Notes: a model not told the origin generated them from the sequence alone. DNA of 40,564 nt from UBA9926 sp023261215 (GCA_038136035.1 JAYPYV010000027.1:1-40564), one strand, 5' to 3'. Shown: positions 16,561-25,841, numbered from the stretch's first letter. Made by a program: numbers and translations.

Positions 16561-17361
16561 ATGATCTTCGCCTGGCTACAACACATTTTGCCTTTACATT
16601 TCATTTCACGATGCGTCGGGGGTTTGGCTAGAAGCGAGCGGACATGGATCCGCAGTCCATTCATTCGGCTGTTCAAATGGTACTTTGATGTTGATCTACA
16701 ACTTGCTGAACGCGAGCACCCCAGCGACTATCAATCCTTCAATGATTTCTTCACCCGACGCCTGAAACCCTCACTACGCGAGCCAAGCGGGCTGCTTTCG
16801 GCTCCCGCAGATGGACGAATTTCAGCTTGCGGTCGAATTGAAAACAACACCATGATTCAGGCCAAGGGCAAATCTTTTCTCGTCTCAGACCTTTTAGGGC
16901 AAGTTGATCACCCATTTGGATCGGGCAGTTTTTCAACCACTTATTTATCGCCCCGAGACTACCATCGGGTTCACTTCCCCTGCGCGGGCAAGCTCGAAGA
17001 AGCCACCTATATCCCGGGCAAACTGTTCTCGGTGAATCAGCAAACAACCCAGCACGTCGATAGACTATTCGCGCGCAACGAGCGCCTTGTCATGCACCTC
17101 TCAACTGAGCACGGCGCGATGGCGCTGGTGCTCGTCGGCGCCGCGATTGTCGCGGCGATTAAACCATTTTGGCAATCTGAACCTCTTAGAGCTGGCACTG
17201 CTTACACCAAGGGTTTCAACCAGCTCGAGGTGCATCAAGGACAGGAAGCAGGTCAGTTTCTATTGGGCTCAACGGTGATTCTCATTACCGAGAGAGCCTT
17301 TCAATGGCAGGCAGCGCCAGGCGATCTCATCGAAATGGGTTGGTCGATGATTCGCGACTGA
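16561..17361 (+). CDS. psd: Phosphatidylserine decarboxylase proenzyme
   Basis: Converts phosphatidylserine to phosphatidylethanolamine at the inner membrane. The 266-residue proenzyme has the self-cleavage site LGST (residues 235-238), where cutting between Gly236 and Ser237 creates the pyruvoyl group. The other triad members are visible: Asp84 in PADGRIS and His138 in SPRDYHRVHFP. FNDFFTRRLKP near residue 60 and LFSVNQQTTQHVDRLFARNER are family signatures. The frame extends upstream, but homology begins at MIFAWLQHILPLHFISR, so the ATG at 16561 is chosen; the ribosome site is weak. It ends nine bases from the convergent epmA stop. Confidence 0.95.
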   Translation: MIFAWLQHILPLHFISRCVGGLARSERTWIRSPFIRLFKWYFDVDLQLAEREHPSDYQSFNDFFTRRLKPSLREPSGLLSAPADGRISACGRIENNTMIQAKGKSFLVSDLLGQVDHPFGSGSFSTTYLSPRDYHRVHFPCAGKLEEATYIPGKLFSVNQQTTQHVDRLFARNERLVMHLSTEHGAMALVLVGAAIVAAIKPFWQSEPLRAGTAYTKGFNQLEVHQGQEAGQFLLGSTVILITERAFQWQAAPGDLIEMGWSMIRD

Positions 17362-17370
17362 GGCTCCTCT

Positions 17371-18333
17371 CTATCCGTCCTGCCAGGGCAGAATCATCAC
17401 CTCATCAAGCCGATTAAGCCCGAGCATGCACATCAGCAAACGATCAAACCCCACGGCCGCACCGGCGCAAACCGGCATGAGAGCCATCGCATCTCGTAAA
17501 CCCGCGTCCAGAGCCATTTGCGACATGCCACGCTGTGATCGAGCCTCGTTGGCCTTCCGCCAACGGCTTTCCAACTCAACGGGATCTCGAAGCTCCTGAT
17601 AGGCGTTCATCAATTCAATGCCCGAGGCATAGAGTTCAGTTCTCAGAGCGAGACCTGTCGTTGGGTCGATCTCTGCCAGCGCCGCCTGGCTACCTGGAAA
17701 ACCACTGACCGTGCAGAGTCCCAGGAGGCGCGACTGCACCTGGCTTGAAAAAATGAAATCCAGGGCATCACTCCGCCACTGTTCGTCACGGGGCCCCGCG
17801 AGATGCAAAATCTCAACCCCATAGGCATCGAGATGCGCTTCAAGCGCTTGTTCGGTCGTTCGATGCGGATCAATACCTGCAAGAGATTGCATCAGCTCGC
17901 CATAGTCATAATGTTCGACGGCAGGACCTTCACGCCATTCATCTGGTGCGTCCGTTAGACCAGCCAGCAGCTCAATAAACTCCTCGATCAAGGCTGGCAG
18001 AGTGGTATCGGGTGCATACCACTCAAGCATCGTGAATTCAGGCTGGTGCCTTGGCCCTACGTCATTGCCCCTGAAAACGGGTCCAATTTGGTAAATGCGC
18101 TCTGGGGCTCTGCCAAGCACTTGCTTCAGCGCATATTCTGGCGAGGTCTGAAGGTAGCGCGTGCCTCTGAAGGTGGAAACCTCAATACTGTGCAGATGCG
18201 GGTCGAAGACGCCATAGCGGCCTAACACTGGCGTTTGGACCTCAGTGTAGCCTTGGATGGCGAACCTTGAGCGCACGTCGCTTAAAACGCGGGCACGTTT
18301 TTTAAGCGTATCCCAGGTTGGGATCATGGGCAT
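17371..18333 (-). CDS. epmA: EF-P--(R)-beta-lysine ligase EpmA
   Basis: A truncated class II lysyl-tRNA-synthetase relative (also PoxA/YjeA/GenX) that attaches beta-lysine to Lys34 of elongation factor P. The 320-residue product lacks the tRNA anticodon domain and keeps the catalytic core: TPVLGRYGVFDPHL near residue 36, TSPEYALKQVL, motif 2 GPVFRGNDVGPRHQPEFTML, and motif 3 VGFDRLLMCMLGL near the C-terminus. It follows efp with a 19-base gap, so modifier and substrate are one operon. EpmB, the lysine 2,3-aminomutase that supplies beta-lysine and often sits beside efp, is not in this window. Confidence 0.96.
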   Translation of the reverse strand: MPMIPTWDTLKKRARVLSDVRSRFAIQGYTEVQTPVLGRYGVFDPHLHSIEVSTFRGTRYLQTSPEYALKQVLGRAPERIYQIGPVFRGNDVGPRHQPEFTMLEWYAPDTTLPALIEEFIELLAGLTDAPDEWREGPAVEHYDYGELMQSLAGIDPHRTTEQALEAHLDAYGVEILHLAGPRDEQWRSDALDFIFSSQVQSRLLGLCTVSGFPGSQAALAEIDPTTGLALRTELYASGIELMNAYQELRDPVELESRWRKANEARSQRGMSQMALDAGLRDAMALMPVCAGAAVGFDRLLMCMLGLNRLDEVMILPWQDG

Positions 18334-18352
18334 TATTTCGAAGCGATCGCCA

Positions 18353-18925
18353 TCAAGATTTGCTTCGGCCCTGATATTCGCCGGTCCGCGTATCTACACG
18401 GATGGTTTCGCCAATATTTATGAAAAGAGGCACTTTGACCACAGCGCCAGTGGTTAGCGTGGCAGGTTTAGTGCCGCCTGTCGCAGTATCCCCCCGCACG
18501 CCGGGATCCGTCTCAACGATCTCTAAGTCTACAAAGTTGGGGGCTACCACCTGAATCGGGACCTCATTCCACAAAGTGACGGTGCATTCACCTTGTTCAC
18601 GTAGCCACATCATGGCATCCCCTACCGCAGATTTGTCCGCAGCAATCTGCTCGTAGGAACCATCGGTTTTCATGAAATGCCAATACTCACCGTCGGTGTA
18701 GACATATTCCATGTCATGCTCCATGACATCTGCAGCTTCGAGCGATTCGCCGGATTTGAACGTTCGTTCCCAAACCCGACCGGTTTTTAGGTTTTTCAAT
18801 CGAACTCGATTAAACGCTTGGCCTTTGCCGGGCTTAACAAACTCATTTTCAACAATGCTGCAGGGGTCGCCCTCAAGCAGGACCTTCATACCTGATTTGA
18901 ATTCGTTAGTTGAGTATGTCGCCAT
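18353..18925 (-). CDS. efp: Translation elongation factor P
   Basis: EF-P enters the ribosomal E site and relieves stalling at proline runs. The 190-residue product has the three-domain EF-P layout, the loop KPGKGQAFNRVRL with Lys34 at its tip as the modification site of the beta-lysyl type, and the C-terminal signature domain (VKVPLFINIGETIRVDTRTGEY). A Lys at position 34, not Arg, agrees with the adjacent EpmA. Start ATG at 18925 has TTTGGAG upstream. A 140 bp gap separates it from serB; I found no convincing promoter there. Confidence 0.97.
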   Translation of the reverse strand: MATYSTNEFKSGMKVLLEGDPCSIVENEFVKPGKGQAFNRVRLKNLKTGRVWERTFKSGESLEAADVMEHDMEYVYTDGEYWHFMKTDGSYEQIAADKSAVGDAMMWLREQGECTVTLWNEVPIQVVAPNFVDLEIVETDPGVRGDTATGGTKPATLTTGAVVKVPLFINIGETIRVDTRTGEYQGRSKS

Positions 18926-19065
18926 GTGGTTACTCCAAAGCTATGAATGGTGTGCTCATCCACCGAAGGATCATCGTGGGCTACGTAGACCGGCCGTTCA
19001 TTTTACGCCAATGCGACGGCGCGTGCTCTACCTCGCCGCGCTAGCGGTCAAGATCAATGAGCTCG

Positions 19066-20283
19066 CTAAGCTTGCATTGAGTCCATGCCCTGATCACGAT
19101 CGCTGATTCCGAGCAAATACAAAATGCTGTCCAACCCCAGCGTTGAGATGGCATGTCGAGAATTCTGCCGAACAATGGCTTTTGCGTGGTAAGCAATGCC
19201 CAAACCGGCGGTTGCCAACATATCTAAGTCATTGGCACCGTCGCCTACCGCAATGGTCTGGGCGAGCGAGATATTTTCCTTGATCGCAATTTCTTTGAGC
19301 TTTTCAGCCTTCACTTGCGCATCCACCACCGTGCCCAAAACTCGACCGGTCAACCGGCCTTCAACCATTTCGAGTTCGTTGGCAATCACGTAATCGACGC
19401 CCAAGATCGATTTCAAGTAGGCCCCGAAGTAAGTAAAGCCACCCGAGATGATCGCGGTCTTGTACCCCAACTTTTTCAAGGTTGTAAAAAGCCGCTCTGC
19501 GCCCTCTGTCAATGGCAGCGCCCGCGCGATGTCTTCCATGCAATGGGCGTCAAGCCCCTTCAGCAGTGAGACTCGCTGCCGCAGACTCTCTGTAAAGTCG
19601 ATGTGGCCCGACATGGCCGATTCCGTGATCGCCTGAACTTGATCACCCACGCCTGCGACCTTTGCCAATTCATCGATGACTTCTGTATTAATCAGTGTGG
19701 AATCCATGTCGAATGCAATCAATCGTCGATGACGTCGGTAAATGCCATCCTCTTGGACGGCGGCGTCTAGGTCGAGTTCTGAAACGCAGGCCATCAGCTT
19801 CTCTCGAAACATGTCGCTGGGCGTTCCTCGAAGTGAAAACTCAAGACACGCTCTTGTCTGCTGACCAACATCTAAGAGCGGGATTCGCCCTGACAACCGA
19901 TTGATGTGGTCAATGTTAAGCCCCTCAGAGGCCACAAGTTTTGAGATTGCCGCCAGCTGACTCGCTGAAATGGATCGCGCCAATACGGTTAATATCGTCC
20001 GCGATTGGCCTTGCCGGGCCACCCAAGCTTCATAATCCTGATCGCTTACGCGCGTTCTAGATACTGACAATCCGCGCGCCATGATCGATGCTGCCAGATC
20101 ATCTAAGATCGTCACGCGATCCGATGCACAGCGAACCAAAAGACCGAGCGTCAAAAAGTCATGAATCACCGCTTGACCCATATCTAAAATCACAACGTCA
20201 GCCTTTGCGAGTGACTCGGTCAGCATCGCCGTCAAACCCGCCTGATCCCGGCCGGTGACATTCAATAATTCGATGAAATGCAT
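19066..20283 (-). CDS. serB: Phosphoserine phosphatase SerB
   Basis: Hydrolyses phosphoserine to serine, the last step of serine synthesis. The 405-residue product has a long N-terminal ACT-like regulatory region (about residues 1-175), as in pseudomonad SerB, and a C-terminal HAD phosphatase domain with the nucleophile motif FDMDSTL (Asp192, Asp194), ISGGFTYFG (motif II Ser) and AVGDGANDLDML (motif IV). The ATG at 20283 has AAGGG at good spacing. It is divergent from the ytjB-like gene, the arrangement seen with serB in E. coli and Pseudomonas. Confidence 0.96.
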   Translation of the reverse strand: MHFIELLNVTGRDQAGLTAMLTESLAKADVVILDMGQAVIHDFLTLGLLVRCASDRVTILDDLAASIMARGLSVSRTRVSDQDYEAWVARQGQSRTILTVLARSISASQLAAISKLVASEGLNIDHINRLSGRIPLLDVGQQTRACLEFSLRGTPSDMFREKLMACVSELDLDAAVQEDGIYRRHRRLIAFDMDSTLINTEVIDELAKVAGVGDQVQAITESAMSGHIDFTESLRQRVSLLKGLDAHCMEDIARALPLTEGAERLFTTLKKLGYKTAIISGGFTYFGAYLKSILGVDYVIANELEMVEGRLTGRVLGTVVDAQVKAEKLKEIAIKENISLAQTIAVGDGANDLDMLATAGLGIAYHAKAIVRQNSRHAISTLGLDSILYLLGISDRDQGMDSMQA

Positions 20284-20302
20284 GGACTACCCTTTGGCCA
20301 GC

Positions 20303-20331
20303 ATTATGGATGATTCACCCTTCGGCGTCAG
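20303..20331 (-). promoter_or_regulatory. serB promoter candidate
   Basis: On the minus strand CTGACG (20326-20331, 4 of 6) and CATAAT (20303-20308, 5 of 6) are separated by 17 bases. Transcription would start near 20296, about 13 bases before the serB ATG, leaving just enough leader for its AAGGG ribosome site. Confidence 0.45.
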
Positions 20332-20361
20332 CCTGAGCCCGCCTGTAGATATCTTCTGAAT

Positions 20362-20370
20362 TGCTATACT
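20362..20370 (+). promoter_or_regulatory. Extended -10 promoter candidate for the ytjB-like gene
   Basis: TGCTATACT on the plus strand is an extended -10 (TGn plus TATACT, 5 of 6), 24 bases before the ATG at 20395. No matching -35 is visible, as is common for extended -10 promoters. The GGAGGA that follows (20375-20380) would sit at the transcript's 5' end. Confidence 0.4.
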
Positions 20371-20394
20371 TCGCGGAGGACTTCAGAGCACCTT

Positions 20395-21399
20395 ATGGTC
20401 AATCCAACGCGCCGCCTCCTTTTTGTGCTTCTTGCACCCCTGCTTCTTTTTGGCGCGATCTTAATCGCGTTGTTCGCGGAGTTCACGTCTCAGGCGTTTG
20501 AAGATGCTGAGATCCAGCTGGCGGAACAACTGCTGACACGAACGGAAAGCTCAGCCGCACCCTTCCTCAGACCGCTCGATCCCATTTCATTGCAGGTGGT
20601 TATGGATGATTTCCACCAGGCCTTACCCGAGGCCGCCATTTCGCTAATCGATCGTGAGGGCAATGTCATCGTGGCTGCGGGGAAGCAGCCGTCGCATTCA
20701 ATCCTACTCAGCCGACCCTTAGTCGTTGGCGGTGAGGACTATGGACGTATCGTCAGCCACTTACCCGTCTCACCGTCCGAAACGATCAGAAAAAACATCT
20801 TCGTCATTGGCATCGCGCTATTGCTTTTACTGGCCCTGGGACTCACTGGGCTTGCGCTCTACCTGGGAGATTTCCTCATGCTGTGGTTGGGGTTCCCAGC
20901 CGGCACAAACCGAGCCCAGCAGCCGATATTGGAAGCGCCTGAGCCTGAGTTCGATGCCGAATCGGACACTGAATATCTCGTCCAAGCGACGCTGCATCTT
21001 TCCCCGGGGCGTCTGGTCAACGAATCGACGCTTAGGAAATCCTTGCTGATACCTTCTGAAGGGATCCGGCGAATGAGCGAGGGCACTTATGAGATTACGC
21101 TGCTTTCAAGCAGGCCCGATCGAACGCTCGGCGGATTATTCGAGCAACTTGAGGCCTTCCTCAAAGTTGACCGGCGGCTCAAATTACGCGGCGCACTCCT
21201 GTTGGACCTGGTTAACCATGAGGATGTGCTCCGGAAGAAGAGTCGTTTTTATGCGTCACTTGCAACGGACCATTTGATTGTTGATGGTCTTACGCTCGAA
21301 GCGCTCCTCGACGCAGGCTTCGTTGAGGCAGGCATGCTTAAGCCGTTCGAGTCATCCCTCGTCACCGATGATCACCTCTTCATCTACCGCTTCGATTAG
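20395..21399 (+). CDS. YtjB/AhpA (Smp)-like inner-membrane protein
   Basis: A 334-residue protein with one transmembrane helix at about residues 8-29, an extracytoplasmic domain to about 130, a second helix at about 134-157 and a cytoplasmic C-terminal part. This sensor-like topology, together with the place divergent from serB and next to parC, fits the YtjB/AhpA/Smp family; I recognise it mainly by context and topology, and no enzymatic or signalling motif is visible. The biochemical role of that family is not established. The C-terminal half (about 190-334) is predicted soluble with no HAMP, kinase, GGDEF or methyl-accepting signature. It ends 11 bases from the convergent parC stop. Confidence 0.7.
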   Translation: MVNPTRRLLFVLLAPLLLFGAILIALFAEFTSQAFEDAEIQLAEQLLTRTESSAAPFLRPLDPISLQVVMDDFHQALPEAAISLIDREGNVIVAAGKQPSHSILLSRPLVVGGEDYGRIVSHLPVSPSETIRKNIFVIGIALLLLLALGLTGLALYLGDFLMLWLGFPAGTNRAQQPILEAPEPEFDAESDTEYLVQATLHLSPGRLVNESTLRKSLLIPSEGIRRMSEGTYEITLLSSRPDRTLGGLFEQLEAFLKVDRRLKLRGALLLDLVNHEDVLRKKSRFYASLATDHLIVDGLTLEALLDAGFVEAGMLKPFESSLVTDDHLFIYRFD

Positions 21400-21410
21400 G
21401 ACGCTTTGGC

Positions 21411-23657
21411 TTAGCGAACGCGCTCTATACGATCTACTTTTTGAAACCCTCTGGGTAGCTTCAGGCCACGACGCGCGCGTTCACCCTGAAAATGAGCGAG
21501 ATCTTTCATCGACAAATTAAGATGACGCTTACCCGAATATACGCGAATGCTATCTGCCTCTGACAGAACGGCCATAAACGCGAGATCTTCAGCCCCGGCC
21601 TTAAACTGTGCCGAAGGGATGTTGATCATTTTATTGCCCTTCCCTTTACCAAGCTCGGGCAAATCCGCCGCCGGAAATACCAGCAATCTGCCCTGCGATG
21701 TGAAAGCCGCAATGTACTGCGACTCCAGATCGTCGACTTTCTCCGGACCGAGCGCTTGACCGCCTGAGGGAACCGAAAGATAAGCCTTCCCCGCACGATT
21801 CTTGCTGATCATGTCTGAGACCGTGCCAATGAATCCGTAACCTGCAGAGCTCGCGATCAGGTACCGAGCGGAATCGTCATCCAATATCACGCCTTTAAAC
21901 ACTGCACCTGAAGGCGGGTTGAGCTTACCGGTTAGGGGCTCCCCTTGTCCTCGCGCCGAGGGCAAACCGTGCGCTGCCAACGCATACGTTCGCCCGGTTG
22001 AATCGACAAACACGGCCGTTTGGTTCGATTTCCCTCGAGCCTCACCGAGATAGGCGTCTCCCGTGCGATAGCTCAGCTCCTCGCCACTGATGTCGTGACC
22101 TTTAGCGGCACGGATCCAGCCGTTCTCACTCAAGACAAGCGTTACGGGCTCGTTCGTGATGAGATCCTTTTCAGAAAAAGCTTTGGCCTCTTCTCTCTGA
22201 ACAATGGCACTGCGGCGCTCGTCACCAAACGTTTTCGCGTCTTCTAGCAGTTCCTTTTTAATGAGCGTTTTCAATCGGCTTTTGGACGCAATGATTTTTG
22301 CAATTGATTCACGCTCTTCATCGAGTTCGGACTGCTCGCCCCGAATCTTCTGCTCTTCAAGCTTTGCCAGTTGTCTCAACCTTAAATCTAAAATCGCTTC
22401 GGCCTGACGATCACTCAGTTCAAAACGCTTCATAAGAACCGGTTTGGGCCGGTCTTCGGTTCGAATGATGTGAATGACCTCGTCGATGTTAAGAAACGCG
22501 ATCAAGAGCCCTTCTAAGATGTGCAATCGGTCCAGAATTTTTTCTAGCCGATAGTTCAACCGCTTCAACACCGTTTGACTGCGATACTCGAGCCACTGCG
22601 ACAGCATCTCTTTAATCGAGCAGACGCCTGGGCGACCAGAGAGTTGAATCACGTTGTGGTTAATCCGGTAGCTTCGCTCAAGATCAGTCGTGGCAAACAA
22701 GTGATTCATCAGTTGATCAATATCAATCCGATTACTCCTGGGAACCACCACCAACCGAGTCGGATGCTCGTGGTCTGATTCATCCCGAAGATCGGCCACC
22801 ATCGGCAGTTTTTTGGCCTGCATTTGCGATGCGATCTGCTCGAGCACCTTGGTGCCGGATACTTGATAAGGCAGGGCTGAAATCACCACCTCGCCTTTTT
22901 CGTAGGTCCACTTGGCCCTCGCTTTGATTGACCCTCGACCCGTGTCGTAAGCGGTGTGGATTTCCTCTTGCGTTGAGATGATCTCAGCCCCCGTGGGGAA
23001 ATCGGGACCCTTCACATGCTCCATCAAATCCGCCACTGATGCGGAGGGCTGTTCGAGCAGACGAATGCAGGCGGACACAACTTCATTCAAGTTGTGGGGG
23101 AGGATATCGGTTGCCATACCCACGGCAATTCCACTACCCCCATTTAAAAGAACGTTGGGTAGTCTTGCCGGCAACAGCGCCGGTTCCTCCATCGTGCCAT
23201 CGAAATTCGATAGCCAATCGACCGTTCCTTGGCCGAGTTCCGCGAGCAGCACACTCGCGTACTTTGTCAATTTTGATTCGGTGTATCGCATGGCCGCATA
23301 GGACTTGGGGTCATCTGGCGAGCCCCAGTTGCCCTGACCGTCAACCAATGGATATCGATAGCTGAAGCTCTGAGCCATCAGAACCATCGCTTCGTAACTG
23401 GCCGAATCACCGTGAGGATGATACTTGCCAATTACGTCACCAATCGTTCTCGCCGACTTCATGTACTTGGCGTCGGCATTCAATCGAAGTTCAGACATCG
23501 CGTAGATAATTCGGCGTTGAACGGGTTTCAGTCCATCACCGATATGCGGCAGTGCGCGATCGTTGATCACGTACATGGCGTAGTTCAGGTAGGCGTTTTC
23601 AGTAAACTGGGCGAGCGGAATGGATTCCAACTCATCTGCCATGAGATCCGTAGCCAT
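21411..23657 (-). CDS. parC: DNA topoisomerase IV subunit A
   Basis: ParC with ParE decatenates daughter chromosomes. The 748-residue product follows E. coli ParC along its length: ENAYLNYAMYVINDRALPHIGDG, the quinolone-determining region GKYHPHGDSASYEAM, and the catalytic Tyr125 in AAMRYTESKL. Ser85 and Glu89, equal to E. coli Ser80 and Glu84, are the quinolone-sensitive residues. The C-terminal domain is a degenerate beta-propeller (VFVDSTGRTYAL, SARGQGEPLTGKL, GKGNKMINIPSA). ATG at 23657 has AGGAAG upstream, inside the last codons of the small ORF that joins it to parE. Confidence 0.97.
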   Translation of the reverse strand: MATDLMADELESIPLAQFTENAYLNYAMYVINDRALPHIGDGLKPVQRRIIYAMSELRLNADAKYMKSARTIGDVIGKYHPHGDSASYEAMVLMAQSFSYRYPLVDGQGNWGSPDDPKSYAAMRYTESKLTKYASVLLAELGQGTVDWLSNFDGTMEEPALLPARLPNVLLNGGSGIAVGMATDILPHNLNEVVSACIRLLEQPSASVADLMEHVKGPDFPTGAEIISTQEEIHTAYDTGRGSIKARAKWTYEKGEVVISALPYQVSGTKVLEQIASQMQAKKLPMVADLRDESDHEHPTRLVVVPRSNRIDIDQLMNHLFATTDLERSYRINHNVIQLSGRPGVCSIKEMLSQWLEYRSQTVLKRLNYRLEKILDRLHILEGLLIAFLNIDEVIHIIRTEDRPKPVLMKRFELSDRQAEAILDLRLRQLAKLEEQKIRGEQSELDEERESIAKIIASKSRLKTLIKKELLEDAKTFGDERRSAIVQREEAKAFSEKDLITNEPVTLVLSENGWIRAAKGHDISGEELSYRTGDAYLGEARGKSNQTAVFVDSTGRTYALAAHGLPSARGQGEPLTGKLNPPSGAVFKGVILDDDSARYLIASSAGYGFIGTVSDMISKNRAGKAYLSVPSGGQALGPEKVDDLESQYIAAFTSQGRLLVFPAADLPELGKGKGNKMINIPSAQFKAGAEDLAFMAVLSEADSIRVYSGKRHLNLSMKDLAHFQGERARRGLKLPRGFQKVDRIERVR

Positions 23658-23660
23658 GAA

Positions 23661-23774
23661 TTACTTCCTAGGATTCAATTGAAAGGGAATACGTTGACTG
23701 ATCAATGATCGGAGGCGCTCTGCGATGGCTGAACCTTCCGGGCTCGAATGGGACCGAACAGTTCGCTTAGCCAT
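23661..23774 (-). CDS. Small basic 37-residue ORF between parE and parC
   Basis: The space between parE and parC is filled exactly by an open frame of 37 codons plus stop. Its ATG shares a base with the parE stop (TAATG, 23776-23772), and its TAA lies three bases before the parC ATG. The parC ribosome site AGGAAG is within its last codons. The predicted peptide starts MAKRTVRSHSSPEGSAIAER, has a possible amphipathic helix (about residues 16-29) and ends FQLNPRK. It has eight Lys/Arg against two Glu, so it is strongly basic, with no signal or membrane segment. I do not recognise a family. The stop-start overlap argues for translational coupling; a ribosome site of its own is not evident. It could also be a chance frame. 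Confidence 0.5.
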   Translation of the reverse strand: MAKRTVRSHSSPEGSAIAERLRSLISQRIPFQLNPRK

Positions 23775-25672
23775 TAGACCAGTTCTGCCATATCGCCTTT
23801 GCGCTCGAGCCAGGATTTCCGATCCCCCGCTCGTTTCTTAGACAACAGCATATCAAGCACCGAACTGGCGTCGTTTTCTTCATCGACAACCAAACGCACA
23901 AGGCGCCTTGTGTCAGGTGACATCGCCGTCTCACGCAATTGAAGGGCGTTCATTTCGCCGAGGCCTTTGAATCTTTGTACCGAGATCTTGCCCTTGAATT
24001 TCTCTTCGGCTAGGCGAGCGAGGACATGCTCTCTTTCAGCCTCATCCAACGCGTAATGCACATCCTTTCCAGCATCGATCCGATAAAGGGGCGGCATGGC
24101 AACAAACACATGGCCATGGCTGACAAGTGCGGGAAAATGCTTCACGAACAGCGCAATCAAAAGACTCGAGATGTGCAGCCCATCTGAATCCGCGTCCGCC
24201 AGAATACATACCTTGCCGTACCTGAGGCCGGACAAATCATCAGAGCCGGGGTCCATTCCTAAGGCTACAGAAATGTCGTGAACTTCCTGGGAAGCAAGAA
24301 TTTCTGAAGAGTCCACTTCCCAGGTGTTCAAAATCTTACCCTTGAGGGGCATCACCGCCTGGGTTTCACGATCTCTTGCCTGCTTGGCCGACCCTCCCGC
24401 TGAATCGCCCTCCACAAGGAAGAGTTCGCCAGCCATGACGTCCTGACAAGAACAATCGGTGAGTTTCCCTGGAAGCGCAGGCCCAGCCGTGACCTTTTTG
24501 CGGGTGACCTGCTTACCCGCACGAAGCCTGGACTGGGCATTGCTGATCGCCATTTCGGCGAGACGCTGGCCGTCTTCGGTATGCTGATTAAGCCACAGGC
24601 TGAAATGGTCTTTGACCGCCGTCGCGACAACACCCGCGATTTCTCGGCTATTCAGACGGTCTTTGGTTTGGCCGGCAAATTGCGGATCGAGCATCTTCAC
24701 CGAGAGCACGTAGGCGCAAGATTCCCAAATGTCATCGCCGGTAATCTTCACCCCTCGTGGCAACAAATTTCTAAATTCGCAGAATTCTCGCAGCGCTTCG
24801 AGCAGACCCGTTCTCAACCCATTGACGTGGGTCCCCCCAAGCGCGGTAGGAATGAGATTAACGTAACTTTCATTTAGTGCTTGGCCGGTTTCGGTCAGCC
24901 ATTGCACCGCCCAGTCAACTGCATCTTTTGAACTCTCTATTTGACCCACGATAGGTTGAGCGGGGAGCGTCTCAAAGCCCTGCATTTCACTCGACAAATA
25001 GTCAGCCAAGCCATCTTGGTAAAACCACTCAGTCACGCGTTCCTCGTCGGACGCAGTCTCGTCAGTAAAGACGATTTTGAGACCCGGACAGAGCACCGCT
25101 TTCGCTCTCAAAAGATGTTTTAGGCGCGAAACAGAAAAACGATGGGAGTCAAAGTATTTTGGATTTGGTTTGAATTCGATTCTCGTGCCAGTACTGCGCT
25201 TGCCGATGGACTCCTTGATGGACAGCGGTGACTTCATTTCGCCATCTTTGAACGCCATATGATGTAAATGCCCATCTCGTTTGACGAACACCTCAAAACG
25301 CTCAGACAAGGCATTCACCACCGAAACACCCACCCCGTGGAGCCCGCCTGAATAGCGATACTGGTCATTATTAAATTTGGCGCCCGAGTGGAGTCGTGTC
25401 AGGATCAGCTCGACCCCTGATACTTTTTCCTTTTTGTGAATATCGACCGGCATGCCTCGACCGTTATCACTGATGGACATCGCTTGATCTTTGGATAGCA
25501 CCACTTGAATTTCATTGGCATGCCCTGCCAAGGCCTCATCGACGCAGTTATCGATGACCTCTTGAGCCAAATGGTTGGGCCTGGTGGTGTCGGTGTACAT
25601 ACCGGGCCGCTTGCGAACCGGCTCTAAGCCTTCGAGAACTTCAATCGCATCCGACTGGTAACTTTTCGCCAT
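23774..25672 (-). CDS. parE: DNA topoisomerase IV subunit B
   Basis: ParE is the ATPase subunit of topoisomerase IV. The 632-residue product (E. coli 630) has the GHKL ATP site (EVIDNCVDEALAG, ISDNGRGMPVDIH, YRYSGGLHGVGVSVVNALS) and the TOPRIM part with LVEGDSAGGSAKQARDR, PLKGKILNTWEV and ILADADSDGLHI. The C-terminus has VQRFKGLGEMNALQL. The ATG at 25672 gives the family start MAKSYQSDAIEVLEGLEPVRKRPGMY, though no strong ribosome site precedes it. It has its own -10 candidate downstream of yqiB and is followed by the small ORF and parC. Confidence 0.97.
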   Translation of the reverse strand: MAKSYQSDAIEVLEGLEPVRKRPGMYTDTTRPNHLAQEVIDNCVDEALAGHANEIQVVLSKDQAMSISDNGRGMPVDIHKKEKVSGVELILTRLHSGAKFNNDQYRYSGGLHGVGVSVVNALSERFEVFVKRDGHLHHMAFKDGEMKSPLSIKESIGKRSTGTRIEFKPNPKYFDSHRFSVSRLKHLLRAKAVLCPGLKIVFTDETASDEERVTEWFYQDGLADYLSSEMQGFETLPAQPIVGQIESSKDAVDWAVQWLTETGQALNESYVNLIPTALGGTHVNGLRTGLLEALREFCEFRNLLPRGVKITGDDIWESCAYVLSVKMLDPQFAGQTKDRLNSREIAGVVATAVKDHFSLWLNQHTEDGQRLAEMAISNAQSRLRAGKQVTRKKVTAGPALPGKLTDCSCQDVMAGELFLVEGDSAGGSAKQARDRETQAVMPLKGKILNTWEVDSSEILASQEVHDISVALGMDPGSDDLSGLRYGKVCILADADSDGLHISSLLIALFVKHFPALVSHGHVFVAMPPLYRIDAGKDVHYALDEAEREHVLARLAEEKFKGKISVQRFKGLGEMNALQLRETAMSPDTRRLVRLVVDEENDASSVLDMLLSKKRAGDRKSWLERKGDMAELV

Positions 25673-25809
25673 GGTTTAGTTATTTCCCAACCCAAGTTCG
25701 CGCTCGTAGGAGATCAAGCACTGTTTTCTCTCGCGAGCACCTTAAGAAAAATATCGAGGCATCGTGTCTCGTGACAAGATGAGCGATGGCCTCACTTTTC
25801 GACGCGGGG

Positions 25810-25838
25810 ATTATAACGAGGCGCCCAGCGATGGCGAA
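25810..25838 (-). promoter_or_regulatory. parE promoter candidate
   Basis: On the minus strand a perfect TATAAT (25810-25815) follows TTCGCC (25833-25838, 3 of 6) by 17 bases. It lies just after the yqiB stop and about 130 bases before the parE ATG, so parE-sORF-parC could be transcribed separately from yqiB. Confidence 0.42.
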
Positions 25839-25841
25839 CCC

